This document shows positions 36,168 through 47,574 of a DNA stretch of 64,000 nucleotides, piece by piece. Both the position numbers and the translations under genes were made by a program. Every line of letters begins with the position of its first letter. Position 1 is the first letter of the stretch. The notes beneath the pieces were generated by a model, which searched no databases, had not been told where the DNA came from, and was given only the letters and a program-made list of their open reading frames with translations. Source of the DNA: Humulus lupulus. Lineage: Eukaryota > Streptophyta > Magnoliopsida > Rosales > Cannabaceae. The stretch is from the NCBI RefSeq assembly GCF_963169125.1, contig NC_084801.1:79425696-79489695 (forward strand). Reading direction: 5' to 3'.

Positions 36168-36198
36168 GGTAAGAAGGTCACGGGATGACCTTCTTACC
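36168..36198. repeat. Inverted repeat in element B LTR (13-bp arms)
   Basis: GGTAAGAAGGTCA, loop CGGGA, then TGACCTTCTTACC: a perfect 13-bp stem about 20 bp upstream of the TATA box. It is unchanged in the 3' LTR (48296-48326) although the LTRs differ elsewhere. Confidence 0.85.
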
Positions 36199-36218
36199 AA
36201 CTCCCAGGTGCGTTCTCC

Positions 36219-36226
36219 TATAAATA
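36219..36226 (+). promoter_or_regulatory. TATA box of element B LTR
   Basis: TATAAATA within TCTCC-TATAAATAT-GGAGA, a small inverted repeat nested in a larger imperfect one (CTCCCAGG ... CCTTGGGAG, 36201-36241). The same arrangement is in the 3' LTR (48347-48354). Confidence 0.75.
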
Positions 36227-36477
36227 TGGAGACCTTGGGAGTTAATAGAGGTTGGATTCTCGATTATAAGAAATACCCTGTAATCAAATACCCAGTATAT
36301 AGCAATAATACTGACTAGTGGAGTAGAAGGATTTTAACCGTTGAACCACTTAAAAAACATATTTTGAGTCACCATTTCATTTTCTAAGATCATATATCTG
36401 TTTCGGTTCAACCTAAGCATTAATCCCTTTCTCTTCTTTTCTTAATTACCTGTTGGCGAAGAACCGCGTCAATAGTT

Positions 36478-36496
36478 TGGTGCTTTCATTGAGAGC
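36478..36496 (+). other. Primer binding site of element B
   Basis: TGGTGCTTTCATTGAGAGC begins three bases after the LTR end and is identical to the site in element C (7268-7286). Confidence 0.82.
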
Positions 36497-36529
36497 AAGT
36501 TCGATTAGTGCTATCGCAAACATCCAACT

Positions 36530-38690
36530 ATGGTGACTACTCGATCCAGGCACGGTAATGAGACAGAACAGCATGATGGGCAGGAGGCTCATCATACTGC
36601 CATTCCTGGTGAACAAATTCCTGAAGTCCAGCAGCGGCCCGGCAAGCAGCCAGCGGGCCAAGACGACACCGGAAGTTTGGCGCCCCGGCCACCTAATCCG
36701 AACCCATGTTTTGACACTGCGGTGGAGATGGAGAATGCTCAGTTGAGGAGCCAGCTAGCAATAGCTAACCAGCAGATCAAGGATGTGGTTTCCCGACTAC
36801 CCCCTCTCACAACTGACGCTAATGTCGGAGAGAGGCAAGGCGAGGCTCCTAAGTCTTGCCGGGGTAATCGATCCAGGCATAGCCGCTCGGACAGACTTCT
36901 GACAGCCAACTCCACTCCCTCATCGCACCGACGAGAGGCAGACTTCAGAGGAATGCCTAGAGCCGAACAACAGCAATACAGCCGTTCGGTCAGGACTTCA
37001 ACTCCTAGCTCCCAACCGGCCTCGAGCACGCCCAGGGGAGCTCGAGGGAATTCCAGAAGGAGGTCCGGGGAGGGCTCGTAGCCATCCTGCACCTCATCCA
37101 GACTGCCAGGCGCGGGACCCGCAGGTTGGCAGGGCCGAAAGGCCCCCACCTAATTTGATCCGACCTGACGGAACTAGGATCGCCTCTCCAGTCAGGCATC
37201 CTTCGTCTCCAATCAGATATCCATCTCCTCCTCAGGCCGTCCGAGATATCCCGGCCTATGGAAGTAGCAGGCAAAACCCGCCATCAGCCGGACCGTCCCA
37301 ACGTAGCAGGACGCCAAGGGAAAGCCCAGATCCTTAGCACCAAAGGCGAGCTCCGAGCCTCTCCAGCAGGAGCTACTAGACCGGTAGTCACCGGAGTGAC
37401 CTTTCTAGCGGGGACCTGCGTCAGCGTTTGAGCTCGGCACAAAGTCCACAAGCCACCCAGGGGGCGACCTGCGAGATCGCCTTAACTCTCATAGAGGGGT
37501 GCCAGCAGGAGGAGACAGCCATGCTTGCTCAGGGGGAGCCTTGTCCGAAGTACGTAACGACGGGAATTCCGCAAATAACCTATCTCAAGATAGGAGGGGC
37601 AATAACCCACCAAATATGTACAATGGATCCGGAGCTGTTTAACAGCCCCGGAATAACCAAGGACATCAGGACCAAACCCTCGAGCGCCTGGCCCAGATGG
37701 AGGAGCTGATGAGGAAGCTCCTGTCAGAAAAAGAAAAAGATGAATATGATTCAGGGGACGAGATGGAGCTCTTTGCCCCCAGCATAGCAGCAACGGCGTA
37801 CCCACCTGGTTTCCGTATGCCGCACCTGTCTAAGTTCAATGGAGACGGAGATCCATCGGATCATCTGGGGATGTTTAATCTTTCCTTCCACCCTGATGAT
37901 GGCCCACAACATTGGCCCCGAGCTGAGGTGTTTAATCTTTCCTTCCAGCCTGACTGGACCAGCCAGGCAGTGGTTCAAGCAAGGTAAAAGACAGTCAATC
38001 AGCTCCTGGAAAACTTTCTTGGCTGATTTCAAATGGGCATTCCGAGCCTCCCAGGCTGCCCGCGTTCAGGCCGACTCTCTGGCTAACGTGTGGCAGCAGC
38101 CCGGTGAAAATCTGAAGGCCTACCTGAGCAGATTTGCAAACGTTGCTGCTCGGGCCAGAGACGCGGATGATAGTTCCAAGCTCATGGCCATGAGAACTGG
38201 AATCCTTGTCGGAGGGGATCTCTGGAAAGATATACAAAGAAAGGGAGTTAGTTCGGTTAACGAATTCCTCAACAAGGCCCAGGAATGGATCAACTTGGAG
38301 GAAGCCGAAGCCGCTGGAACCAGCCAGGTCCCTGATCAGCCCGCTGGAGTGGGGATGGAGGTCGTGGCAGCGACCCAAAACGTCACACAGAAAAACCAGC
38401 TCGGTGGAGGCAAAAGAAAGGGGAATGGTGAAGGCATCCAGCACGGGCAAAAGAAGAATAAGTCTGTGGACAAGTTCAAGCCCGTCTACGCGACTTATAC
38501 AGAGCTCACCCAGTCTAGGGAGAATATTTTCCTAGCTAATTCTACTCGCCTCCCCTGTAAGAGGCCCGAGCCCTTGAAGCACCAAAAGGGGAAGAGAGAC
38601 ACCTCCAAGTTTTGCCGCTTTCACAACGATGTTGACCACAACACTGATGATTATAGGCATTTGAAGGATGAGATCGAGACTCTCATCTGA
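36530..38690 (+). pseudogene. gag of Tat element B, frameshifted
   Basis: The start is MVTTRSRHGN at 36530. The basic/Ser-rich N-terminal part is open to 37081, then the frame changes several times. The capsid domain begins near FRMPHLSKFNGDGDPSDHLG (about 37815) and continues in another frame with ARQWFKQGKRQSI and NLKAYLSRFANVAARA. A 10-base insertion near 37880 explains one frameshift. A CHHC-like knuckle (CRFHNDVDHNTDDY, with the last Cys lost) lies near 38615-38655. TGA at 38688-38690 interrupts a frame that otherwise runs on into protease. Confidence 0.87.
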
Positions 38691-41600
38691 GCTGGCCCCT
38701 TAGCTCAGTACGGGCTGAACAGAGTCCCAGCAAGTCGACCTGCTCCAGAAGTCCCGGCCAGTCATCCCGGGTCTTGGATAGATCAGGACGTCCCTCCTCC
38801 CATGGTAGGAGGGGAGATATCCACCATCTCTGGAGGTCCGCATATGGCTGGCACGAGCAGGGGTGCCCAGAAGAGGTACGTGAACGAACTTAAGGCGCAC
38901 AATGGGGTAGAGTTCGTCCTGGAACAGCGCCTGCCAAAGCAACAGTGATTGGAGAAGCAACCAATCATTTTTACAGAAGATGATGCGGGCCATGTCCAGT
39001 TCCCGCACAATGACCGTCTGGTCGTAGCAGCTCAGCTCGCTAATCGGAGGGTTAGGAGGGTGCTAGTCGACAATGGGAGCTCGGTGAACCTCCTATTCTG
39101 GTCCACGTTATAAAAGATGGGTTTGACTGTCACCGAGCTGAAGGCGACCTCCATGATGCTGTATGGTTTTTCGGGAGAAGGATCGGCGGCCATAGGGACG
39201 ATCGAGCTAGTGATCACCCTGGGAGAAGGATCTCAGACTGTCTCCAAACTCCTCGAGTTCGTGGTCATCGACTGCTCTGCTACATACAACGCAATTTTGG
39301 GACGACCTACGCTCATAGCTTTTGAGGCCGTCACTTCCATTCGCCACCTCGCGATGAAATTCCCTACTTCCACGGGAATATGCACTGTCCATGGCGATCA
39401 TCTCGCTGTCAGGGAATGCTACAGCATTTCCATGAAGGGGAAATCTAAACCCGGGCAGCTGGCAATGGCCATCAAAGATGGTGAAGAGGAATCTCGGGAA
39501 CCCTTAGCTGATCCTGAGATTGAAAAACCTCAAAGCGCCGAAGGGGAAAATATCGTCTTAAGTGAGGATATTGACCCCCGAATAGGCGAGGACAGATCTG
39601 AGCTCCAAGCTATTGAGGAGCTCGAGGAAGTAAACATTGATCCACAGAACCCATCACGGATGGTCAAGCTCGGAAAAAACCTCTGCAGCAAGAGGAAGGC
39701 GGAGCTGGTCAAATTTCTGCAGGATAACCTGGTTGTGTTTGCGTGGTCACACGAGGACATTGATCCGAATGTCATCATGCACACACTTCATCTGGATAAA
39801 AGCGTTCCTGCAAAGTCCCAGAAGCAGAGACGCCTAGGAACAACCCGGGCTGAAGCCTTGGAGGAAGAGGTAGCCCGGCTCAAAAAATGCGGCTTTATCC
39901 GCGAAGCCAAGTTTCCAATTTGGGTCGCCAACCCCGTTCTGGTCCTGAAGCCCAAAGGGAAATGGCGGACCTGCATCGACTTCTCCAATCTGAATAAAGC
40001 CTGCCCCAAGGATTGTTTTCCACTGCCAAGGATTGACCAGTTGGTGGATGCCACGGCGGGGCACGAGCTCATGTCCTTTATGGACGCGTACTCAGGCTAC
40101 AATCAGATCGCCATGAATGCGGCGGACCAGGAGCACAGCAGTTTCATGACCCCAACTAACGTTTATTATTACAAGGTCATGCCCTTCGGGCTGAAGAACG
40201 CCGGGGCTACGTATCAAAGGTTGGTGAATAGAATGTTCGCAGACCAGATCGGAAAAAACATGGAAGTGTACGTCGATGACATTCTAGTCAAGTTAAAGAC
40301 TGCCGTTAACCATGTTTCCGACCAGGAAGAATGCTTCAAGATCCTACGGGAGTATGGCATGAGGCTAAATCAACAGAAGTGCACTTTTGGAGTCACATCG
40401 GGAAAATTCCTGGGTTTCATCGTCAATACCTGAGGAATCGAGGCAAACCCTGACAAGATCAGATCACTGCTTAAGCTTCCCTCACCCAGGTCGCGCAAAG
40501 ATGTCCAAGGCCTAACAAGAAGAGTGGCAGCCCTCAATCGGTTTATTTCCAAGTCCACCGATAAGTGTTTGCCATTCTACAACTTGCTCCGAGGAAATAA
40601 GAAGTTCGAATGGACAGAAGAGTGCGAAAGCGCTTTCCTCGACCTGAAAGCACATCTGGCCGAGCCACCCATACTATCCAAACCAAAAGCAGGAGAGCCT
40701 CTTTTTCTCTACCTAGCTGTCACGGAGGATGTAACCAGTGTCGTGTTGGTCCGGGAAGAAGACTGGATTCAGAAGCCAGTCTACTACATCAGCAAGAGAC
40801 TTCTCGAAGCTAAATCCCGGTACCCGTTGATGGAGAAATTGGCGTTCTGCCTTATCACGACCTCGCGAAAGCTCAGGCCGTACTTCTAGTCCCACTCAAT
40901 ACACGTCATGACCGATCAGCCTTTAAGGTAGGTTTTGCAAAAACCTGAAGCATCGGGACGCTTGTTAAAGTGGGCAATCAAGCTTAGCCAGTTCAAAATT
41001 TTATACACTCCGCAAACTGCTATAAAGAGTCAGGCCCTGGCCGATTTTGTAGCCGAGTGCACAGGATTCCGGGAGGATCCTGTAGAAGACTCGCCCCAGG
41101 TCACCTCGGCCCAGGCATCGTGGAGGATATTTGTGGATGGTTCATCCAACAAGAACAGCTCCAGAGCTGGAATCATTTTGATATCCCCTGAAGGACATAG
41201 ATTCCACTCGGCGCTGAGGTTCGGGTTCAAGGCCTCCAACAACGAGGCCGAATACGAAGCTTTGCTGGCTGGGCTAAGGATAGCTCAAGAGCTGAAGGCG
41301 AGCTCCGTCCAGTGCTTCAGTGACTCCCAGCTCGTGGTAAACCAGGTTCTGCGCGAATATCAAGCACGGGGTCCTAAGATGGCTGCCTATCTAGCAAAGG
41401 TAAAGGTTGAGCTGTCCGCGTTCGGGCGGGGCTCGATCGAGCAGATACCTCGGGAGCAGAACGCAAACGCAGACGCTCTCACCAAGCTCGCCACCTCTGA
41501 GGAGACGGAAGCCTTGGGTTTAGTGTCGGTAGAATTCTTGGAGAAACCAAGTATAGAGGAAGCTAGAACAGAGGTCGAGATGATCGACGCCAGGCCGACC

Positions 41601-42804
41601 TGGATGACTCCCATCCTTGAGTATCTCGTCGAGGGAAAGCTACCTGAAGGGCGTAATGATGCGCGACGAGTTCTGTATCAAGCTCCCAGGTACACTATAA
41701 TAGATGGGGTGTTATACCGGCGTGGGCACTCCCTACCTCTCCTACGATGTGTTCTTCCAGGCGAAGCAAAGGCCATCCTACAGGAAGTGCATGAGGGTTT
41801 TTGCGGAGATCACACTGGGGGGCAAAGCTTGGCCTTAAAGGTCCTGAGGCAAGGTTATTACTGGTCAACTCTGTCCAAAGACTCAATCTCATACGTGAAG
41901 AAGTGCAACAAATGCCAGCGAGGTGAAGATGATCTCTTCCCCATGGTCGTTTGCAGTTTGGGGGATCGACTTGGTTGGCACCCTCCCTACTGGAAAGGGC
42001 GGGGTCCGCCACGCCGTGGTAGCCATCGACTACTTTATGAAGTGGGCTGAGGCAGAACCTCTGGCAACGATAACTTCCAAAAAATTCCTTGACTTCGTGG
42101 TTAAGAACATTATCTGCCGATTCGGTCTACCCAAGAAGATTGTCTCCGACAATGGGACTCAGTTCGACAGCGAACTGTTTACCGAATTTTGCGAAAGGTA
42201 CGGAATTGTGAAAAGTTTCTCCTCCGTGGCCTATCCTCAGGCGAACGGCCAGGTCGAGGCTGTCAACAAGAGTCTCAAAGCGAGCCTCAAGAAGAGACTA
42301 GATGAAGTGAAGGGGGTCTGGCCAGAACAGCTCCCCCAGGTTCTCTGGGCATACCAGACCTCGCATCGAACTCCTACGAGTCATACTCCTTTCTCCCTGA
42401 CCTTTGGGAGTGAAGCAGTCCTCCCCGTGGAAATAAAGGTACTTTCGCATAGGGTCTAGTCATATGACCAGGATCGCAACCACGAGGTTCTTTGCACCTC
42501 TTTAGACTTGATTGATGAAAGGCGAGAAGATTCGTAGCTCCAGCTCGCACACTATCAACAGAAGATCACTCACTATTTCAACTGAAAAGTCAAGAATCGC
42601 GCCTTTAGCGTTGGTGACCTGGTCCTCAGGAGAAATTTCCTGGCCAGTAAGGACCCCAAGGATGGGGTCTTGGGACCGAACTGGGAAGGTCAATATCAAG
42701 TCATCGAGGTCATTAAGGAGGGGACTTATAAATTAGCTCAGCTTAATGGAGGGGCAGTCCCACAAACCTGGAACGCCATCCATTTGAAGAGATATTATCA
42801 ATGA
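38691..42804 (+). pseudogene. Protease, RT, dual RNase H and integrase of element B
   Basis: Protease has [15 protein letters not shown] and [12 protein letters not shown], with stops near 38946 and 39114. RT (39900-40300) has FPLPRI and YVDDILVK. Stops follow at about 40431 and 40887 and near 40928. The second RNase H starts at WRIFVDGSSNKN (about 41120) and ends near NADALTKLA. Integrase has the HHCC region, then a deletion of about 30-35 bases near 41920 that shifts frame, then WGIDLVG, VSDNGTQFD and PQANGQVEAVNK. More stops occur at 42457 and beyond. The ancestral end is KRYYQ with TGA at 42802-42804. Confidence 0.9.
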
Positions 42805-42928
42805 TTCACTTGTAAGGCCTGAAAGGCCATATTCTATGTATTAAGAAATGAGAATCAACTTTTTGTTTATATTTGTGCATGTTTTCAAGTGTAATCTAAA
42901 GTAACCACGAAAGATCCTTTCCCAGTTA

Positions 42929-42939
42929 CTTGGGGGGCA
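42929..42939 (+). other. Internal copy of polypurine-tract core in element B
   Basis: CTTGGGGGGCA here is identical to 47835-47845, the core of the terminal polypurine tract. Elements C and D have a related G-run at the same place just after pol. It could be a second plus-strand priming site or a remnant of an older 3' end. Confidence 0.5.
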
Positions 42940-42944
42940 TATGG

Positions 42945-43990
42945 TACCTGGATATAACCAGGTCGCCTTAATGACTTAGATGTTGATTCATATCGATTGA
43001 TCGTTGTTTTTCTTAAAAAACGCGAGATATTGGTAAGAATTAACGCGAACTAAGTCCTATCCTGGATTTAACCAGGTCATAAAACTTAGAAGTTGATTTA
43101 AATCTATTGATCGTTGTTCTTCCTAAAGAGATCGAGATATTGATAAAAATTAACATGAACTAAGTTTTCAAATTAAGTTCCTGGATATAACCAGGTCATA
43201 AAACTTAGAAGTTGATTAAAATCTATTGATCGTTGTTCTTCCTAAAGAGCTCGAGATATTGATAAAAATTAACACGAACTAAGTTTTCAAATTAAGTTCC
43301 TGGATATAACCAGGTCATAAAACTTAGAAGTTGATTTAAATCTATTGATCGTTGTTCTTCCTAAAGAGCTCGAGATATTGATGAAAATTAACACGAACTA
43401 AGTTTTCAAATTAAGTTCCTGGATATAACCAGGTCATAAAACTTAGAAGTTGATTTAATTCTATTGATCGTTGTTCTTCCTAAAGAGCTCGAGATATTGA
43501 TAAAAATTAACACGAACTAAGTTTTCAAATTAAGTTCCTGAATATAACCAGGTCATAAAACTTAGAAGTTGATTTAAATCTATTGATCGTTGTTCTTCCT
43601 AAAGAGCTCGAGATATTGATAAAAATTAACACAAATTAAGTTCCTGGATATAACCAGGTCATAAAACTTAGAAGTTGATTTAAATCTATTGATCGTTGTT
43701 CTTCCTAAAGAGCTCGAGATATTGATGAAAATTAACACGAACTAAGTTTTCAAATTAAGTTCCTAAATATAACCAGGTCATAAAACTTAGAAGTTGATTT
43801 AAATCTATTGATCGTTGTTCTTCCCAAAGAGCTCAAGATATTGATAAAAATTAACACGAACTAAGTTTTTAAATTAAGTTCCTGGATATAACCAGGTCAT
43901 AAAACTTAGAAGTTAATCTAAATCTATCGATCGTTGTTCTACCTAAAGAGCTCGAGATATAGATAAAGATTAACGCAAACTAAGTTTTTC
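42945..43990 (+). repeat. 119-bp tandem array in element B, about nine copies
   Basis: Units begin near CCTGGATATAACCAGGTC and include AACTTAGAAGTTGATTTAAA, TTGATCGTTGTTCTTCCTAA and GAGCTCGAGATATTGATAAA. Copies start near 42950, 43062, 43181, 43300, 43419, 43538, 43644, 43763 and 43882. Spacing is 119 bp except for one unit shortened by 13 bp. Outer copies are more diverged. The array lies between the convergent pol and antisense genes. Confidence 0.93.
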
Positions 43991-44143
43991 AAAATAGTAA
44001 CTAAAATGCGTAGAGGCAAAGGGCAGTAAATCAATTAAAAATAAAGTTGATAGTTAAATTATCTCGAAGTGTAAGCACCTCATGCAGAAGTTACACAAAA
44101 AAAAATTAAAAATATTCGAGAAAAGGGCACAAAGAGGAAGGCC

Positions 44144-46827
44144 CTAAGCTCCACCAGTTGATCCCTTGGAGGTCACCGTCTCGCCCTGTTCAGCTGCACC
44201 GGAGCCTTCCCCAGCCTCGGAAGGCACTTCTTTATCGAGGTGAGCTTTGAACTTCTCCAGCAACGGCTCCCAGACAGCCGCTCCCAGGAAGGAGAAGTCG
44301 GCGTCCTGGTTATAGGTCAAGCAATGGTAGAACATGTCTTCCATGGCAGTGTCTGAAGTTGCCCGCTCGGCCGCCAGGGCGGCCTTGGCCTCCGCCTTCG
44401 CGGTACCTAGGTCTGCCCACGCGGTGGCGAGGGCGGTCTCGAGCTCTTGAAGCTTCGAGCGAGTCTCCTCCAGCTCGGCCTGCGAGGCCGCCAAGGCATC
44501 CTTAGCCATCTGCAGAGAAGTTTGGTGGGTGGCCACGACCCCCTGGTGCTCGCTCCTCATCTCCTCGAGCTGAGTTTTGGTCCTGGCGATGCTCCAGTGA
44601 AGGGCAACGGCGCTCTGCGAAAGCAGAGAGGCAATGGCCTTAGGAAAAAAGAAGGAAGAAAGAAAAAACAGGGCAAAGTGTAATAATCAAAAACCATAAA
44701 AGGTTGAGGTTAGCTTACCGTTAGGGCCATGCCTAGTGAAGACTCCAGCACGCCCACCGGGCTCCTAGTTTCGATAGCCCTGAGCTCCTTCTCGTTGAAC
44801 TTGTACATGTGGCTGACGGCGTAGTTCACTGACTCATACACCGTTCCCTGGAAGGCCTCTGGAATATTCTCCAGGTCCTGGGGATTGACTGGGATGCGTA
44901 CCTTGGAGGGTACAATCGTCGAAGCCTCGAGCTCCACCCCTGCGTCCCGGGTGGGGGCCGGAGCTCGCGGAGGGGGTGGGGGCATGTTGCTTCTCCCCGC
45001 AGCAGGGGGAACAGTTCCCGCAGCCTGGGCGGTTGGGGGCTGCTCTTTCTCCTTTGTAGGAGACTTAGTTGGGGTTCCGGTGGCTTTTTTCGATGTCCGG
45101 AGCTTCTTCATTTTTGGCCCAGGGGCCCCGGCTGAGGGGTTCCCCCCGGCGAACGCAGCTCGCAGACTTCCGTCGGGCAGAGACATCTCTTCTGTCAAAA
45201 CAAAGGCATGGTTAGTACAAAAGTTAACAGCCATTCAAAAACAAAAGCAAAGAGAGATTCAAGTGTATATATATATACTAAAAGGGATCCTACCCCCCAA
45301 GCTAGAAGAAGAACCTATGGTTACGACCATCGGCCCCGGAGCTCCTGCGGGAGAATCTAAGTCGATTATTTCCCGAGCTGGCGCAAGTTCTGGATCCGAC
45401 TCTGGCTCCGGGCTAGATTCTTCTACATATTTCCTAAGTCCCGGAGCTACGGCACCTCTCCGGAGTGATGGCCGTGACCGAAGATTGGTCCCATACTCCT
45501 CAAATCAGATTGACCTAAAGGCTAGGGTGTTATCTACGACTACGGTACCCCTAGGTCGGCTATCTTGGTAATCCAGCACAAGCTGGTCGACACAGTGGAG
45601 CAGGGTTGTATCCAGGTCCGGATCTCTTCGGTGACGTTGGACGATCTGTCTGTGATTGAACCTAGCTAGCCGAGGGTCGGCAATGGCCCTATCTAAATTC
45701 CTAAACATGTAAGGGTTACCTTGGCCAGAAGGACCCGCGGCTGCTCCAGACCAGATCCTCTCCTCGTCAGTTCTCTGGGCGACCTCCAGCGCCCGCTTCC
45801 TATTCCTCACGAGGGGAACGTCGTCATCCTCGTCCTCCTCATCTTCGTCCCCCACGACCTCCTCCACGATGGTAGGTCTGGTGTTGCGAGCTAGGGGAAG
45901 CCCCTGGGGCCTCCTTAGGTTCAAAATCTGATTTGGGAAAATCAGCTTGCAGGCCACCATTGTCTCGTCTGTTACGAGCACGCGGTAATCCTTCTCACTG
46001 GGGGGCAAGCCCGCCAGTGTCTCGTATTGGGCCCCGAGGGTCACAGATTTCTCTGTCCTCGTGAAGATAGCTGTAGGATTAATCTAAGTTAGAAAGGGAT
46101 ACAGGAGGAGTTAAACGATACTTAACTTACGAGCAAAGGTTGAAAAGAACTTACGAGGATGATTGAAGTAGTGGAGCTCGCAGTTTCTGAACCCCGTCGA
46201 CATAAAGAATTGATCTTTGAAGTCGTTGGGGTGGCTGGGCAGCTCGATGACTGCAGCCGTGTTGGGGAATCTGGTTAAGTAAGAAAACCCGTCGCCTCGC
46301 CCCCGCTGCTCCGGGCTAGCCTTGAGGCAGAAAAAATACAAAATGTCTGCAGGAGTGGGGACCTCCCACTCCTGTTTCAAGAATAAATATCTTAACCCCG
46401 CCAACAGCCGATAAGAGTTGGGGGGGAGCTGGAAGGGGGCCAACTTCACGTAATTGAGGAAGTCAGCAAAATACTGATCCAACGGGAGGAAGGCCCCCGC
46501 CTTAAAATGCTCGTCGCTCCAGGCCGCAAATGCCTCGTCAAGCGGCGCACAGCACCGCTCGCCCTCTGCGGGAGGTCGGGCAATCACTGATGCTCTCCCT
46601 AGCCCGATGTTGTGGGAGAGGAATATTTTGTTGACCTTCGTCTGGTCGGTAATCTTTGAGACGATCCTCTCCACCTCAAAGAACGCGTCAAGAGCCACCT
46701 CGAGCTCCTGTTCCGCCGCTGGCCCGAAGTGGGGGATTGGGGATTCGGCCATCACCGCCTTTCCTTTGTCTTGCTGAGAGGTCGAGCTGTCGGCGGTCCT
46801 TTTCGGGGCATTCTTCTTCGGTGCCAT
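44144..46827 (-). CDS. Antisense four-exon gene of Tat element B
   Basis: Predicted exons on the minus strand: 46827-46155, 46070-45294, 45191-44719, 44614-44144. They join in phase to 2394 nt (797 codons plus stop). All introns are GT-AG (84, 102, 104 nt). Exon 1 starts MAPKKNAPKR and carries a globular segment (LPLDQYFADFLNYVKLAPFQ, NSYRLLAGLRYLFL) resembling the Pfam 'putative gypsy type transposon' family (PF04195), by recall. Exon 2 has an acidic run near 45830. Exon 3 is Pro-rich. Exon 4 is an Ala/Glu coiled coil. One TGA (45505-45507, probably from CGA) interrupts exon 2. A second possible exon 1 donor (46130) is also in phase but gives a 60-nt intron. Function is unknown; a DNA-binding or chromatin role is only a guess. 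Confidence 0.8.
44615..44718 (-). other. Intron 3 of antisense gene
   Basis: Donor ACG/GTAAGC and acceptor CTTTCGCAG/AGCGCC, 104 nt, with a strong T/C tract. It joins the frames of two ORFs that are otherwise out of register (frame 0 and frame 1). Confidence 0.77.
45192..45293 (-). other. Intron 2 of antisense gene
   Basis: Donor GGGG/GTAGGATC and acceptor TTTTGACAG/AAGAG on the minus strand, 102 nt, T-rich. The same intron position is kept in element D (5863-5947). Confidence 0.75.
46071..46154 (-). other. Intron 1 of antisense gene
   Basis: Donor CCTC/GTAAGTTC and acceptor AATCCTACAG/CTATC on the minus strand. Phase 1 is preserved. The intron carries stops in the exon frame, which explains the break between two long ORFs. 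Confidence 0.7.
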
Positions 46828-47574
46828 CTGGTTACCTAGTGAACAAAAGAAAAGATTTCAGAAAAGGCGACCTGAGCATGAGGAAAAATCAAATGATCTT
46901 TGCACGAGCTGAGGTAAGCCCAGCTCGTGGAGAGTAAGACCACGCGGTTCTATGACCACGCGCCTGTGCTCCGAACAGATCCCCAATTACTCAGAATTCG
47001 TGTGTCAGAAGGGTCAGATTAAAATTTTTCCTTGGAGGGAAAGTTCCAATAGGCAAGAAAGGCAAAACCGCCTGTGAAACGTGTCCCCTAAGCTACCCGG
47101 TTTTGCACCTAAAATAGTGAATATTTTGAACTAATATCCCAAAAATCATACCCAAAAAATTTCCCCAGAAAATGCATCCTGTAAACTGTTCTCCTAAATG
47201 GCTTCCTACTACAAACAATACCCTAACCTAAAAGGCTTTCACCCTTCATTCCCACAAAACCCAGCAAACCCTTGCATGCGGCTACAGTAAATATTTACCT
47301 AAGCTACAGTAAAAAATAACTTCGAAACATTCACAGTCAGGAGACTTATAGAGTGTTTGGCTGGGAAGTGGATGAAGATATCGCCTAGGTTGGGGTTCGT
47401 CGGAGTAGTTGGTTCCAAGGCTTCGTAGGAGTCTCTGCGCCTGAACCTCTTGAACGTTAGGAATGGCGGTCGGGAAGAAAAGGGTTTTTTCTCTTGAAGA
47501 TGAAGAGAGAAGAAGGGAAAAATTTCTGAAAAATTGCAAATGAACGGGTGGCCCGTGCGTAAGGTGGCCACCCC
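46828..47574 (-). other. Probable 5' leader of the antisense gene
   Basis: No long ORF is seen. On the minus strand the stretch begins with a CT-rich region (near 47480-47520) like many plant leaders and includes short upstream ORFs of 85-90 codons (47571-47282) that I do not call as genes. Confidence 0.45.

Larger units (their letters stand above)
35720..36474 (+). repeat. 5' LTR of element B (755 bp)
   Basis: Starts TGTACGCC and ends TCAATA; the 3' copy ends TCAACA, so the terminal CA has mutated to TA here. It contains three inverted repeats (35910-35936, about 35982-36011, 36168-36198) and a TATA box at 36219-36226. Confidence 0.96.

Noticed and set aside
42945..43990. CRISPR-like regular array
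   Set aside because: Units of 119 bp are directly adjacent with no unique spacers; the setting is a plant retrotransposon.
44885..45571. 228-codon plus-strand ORF
   Set aside because: It lies opposite exons 2-3 of the antisense gene, spans an intron, and is a low-complexity shadow of GC-rich coding sequence.
47282..47571. Two 85-90 codon minus-strand ORFs upstream of the antisense gene
   Set aside because: They lie in the predicted leader, overlap each other in different frames and show no domain; at most upstream ORFs.
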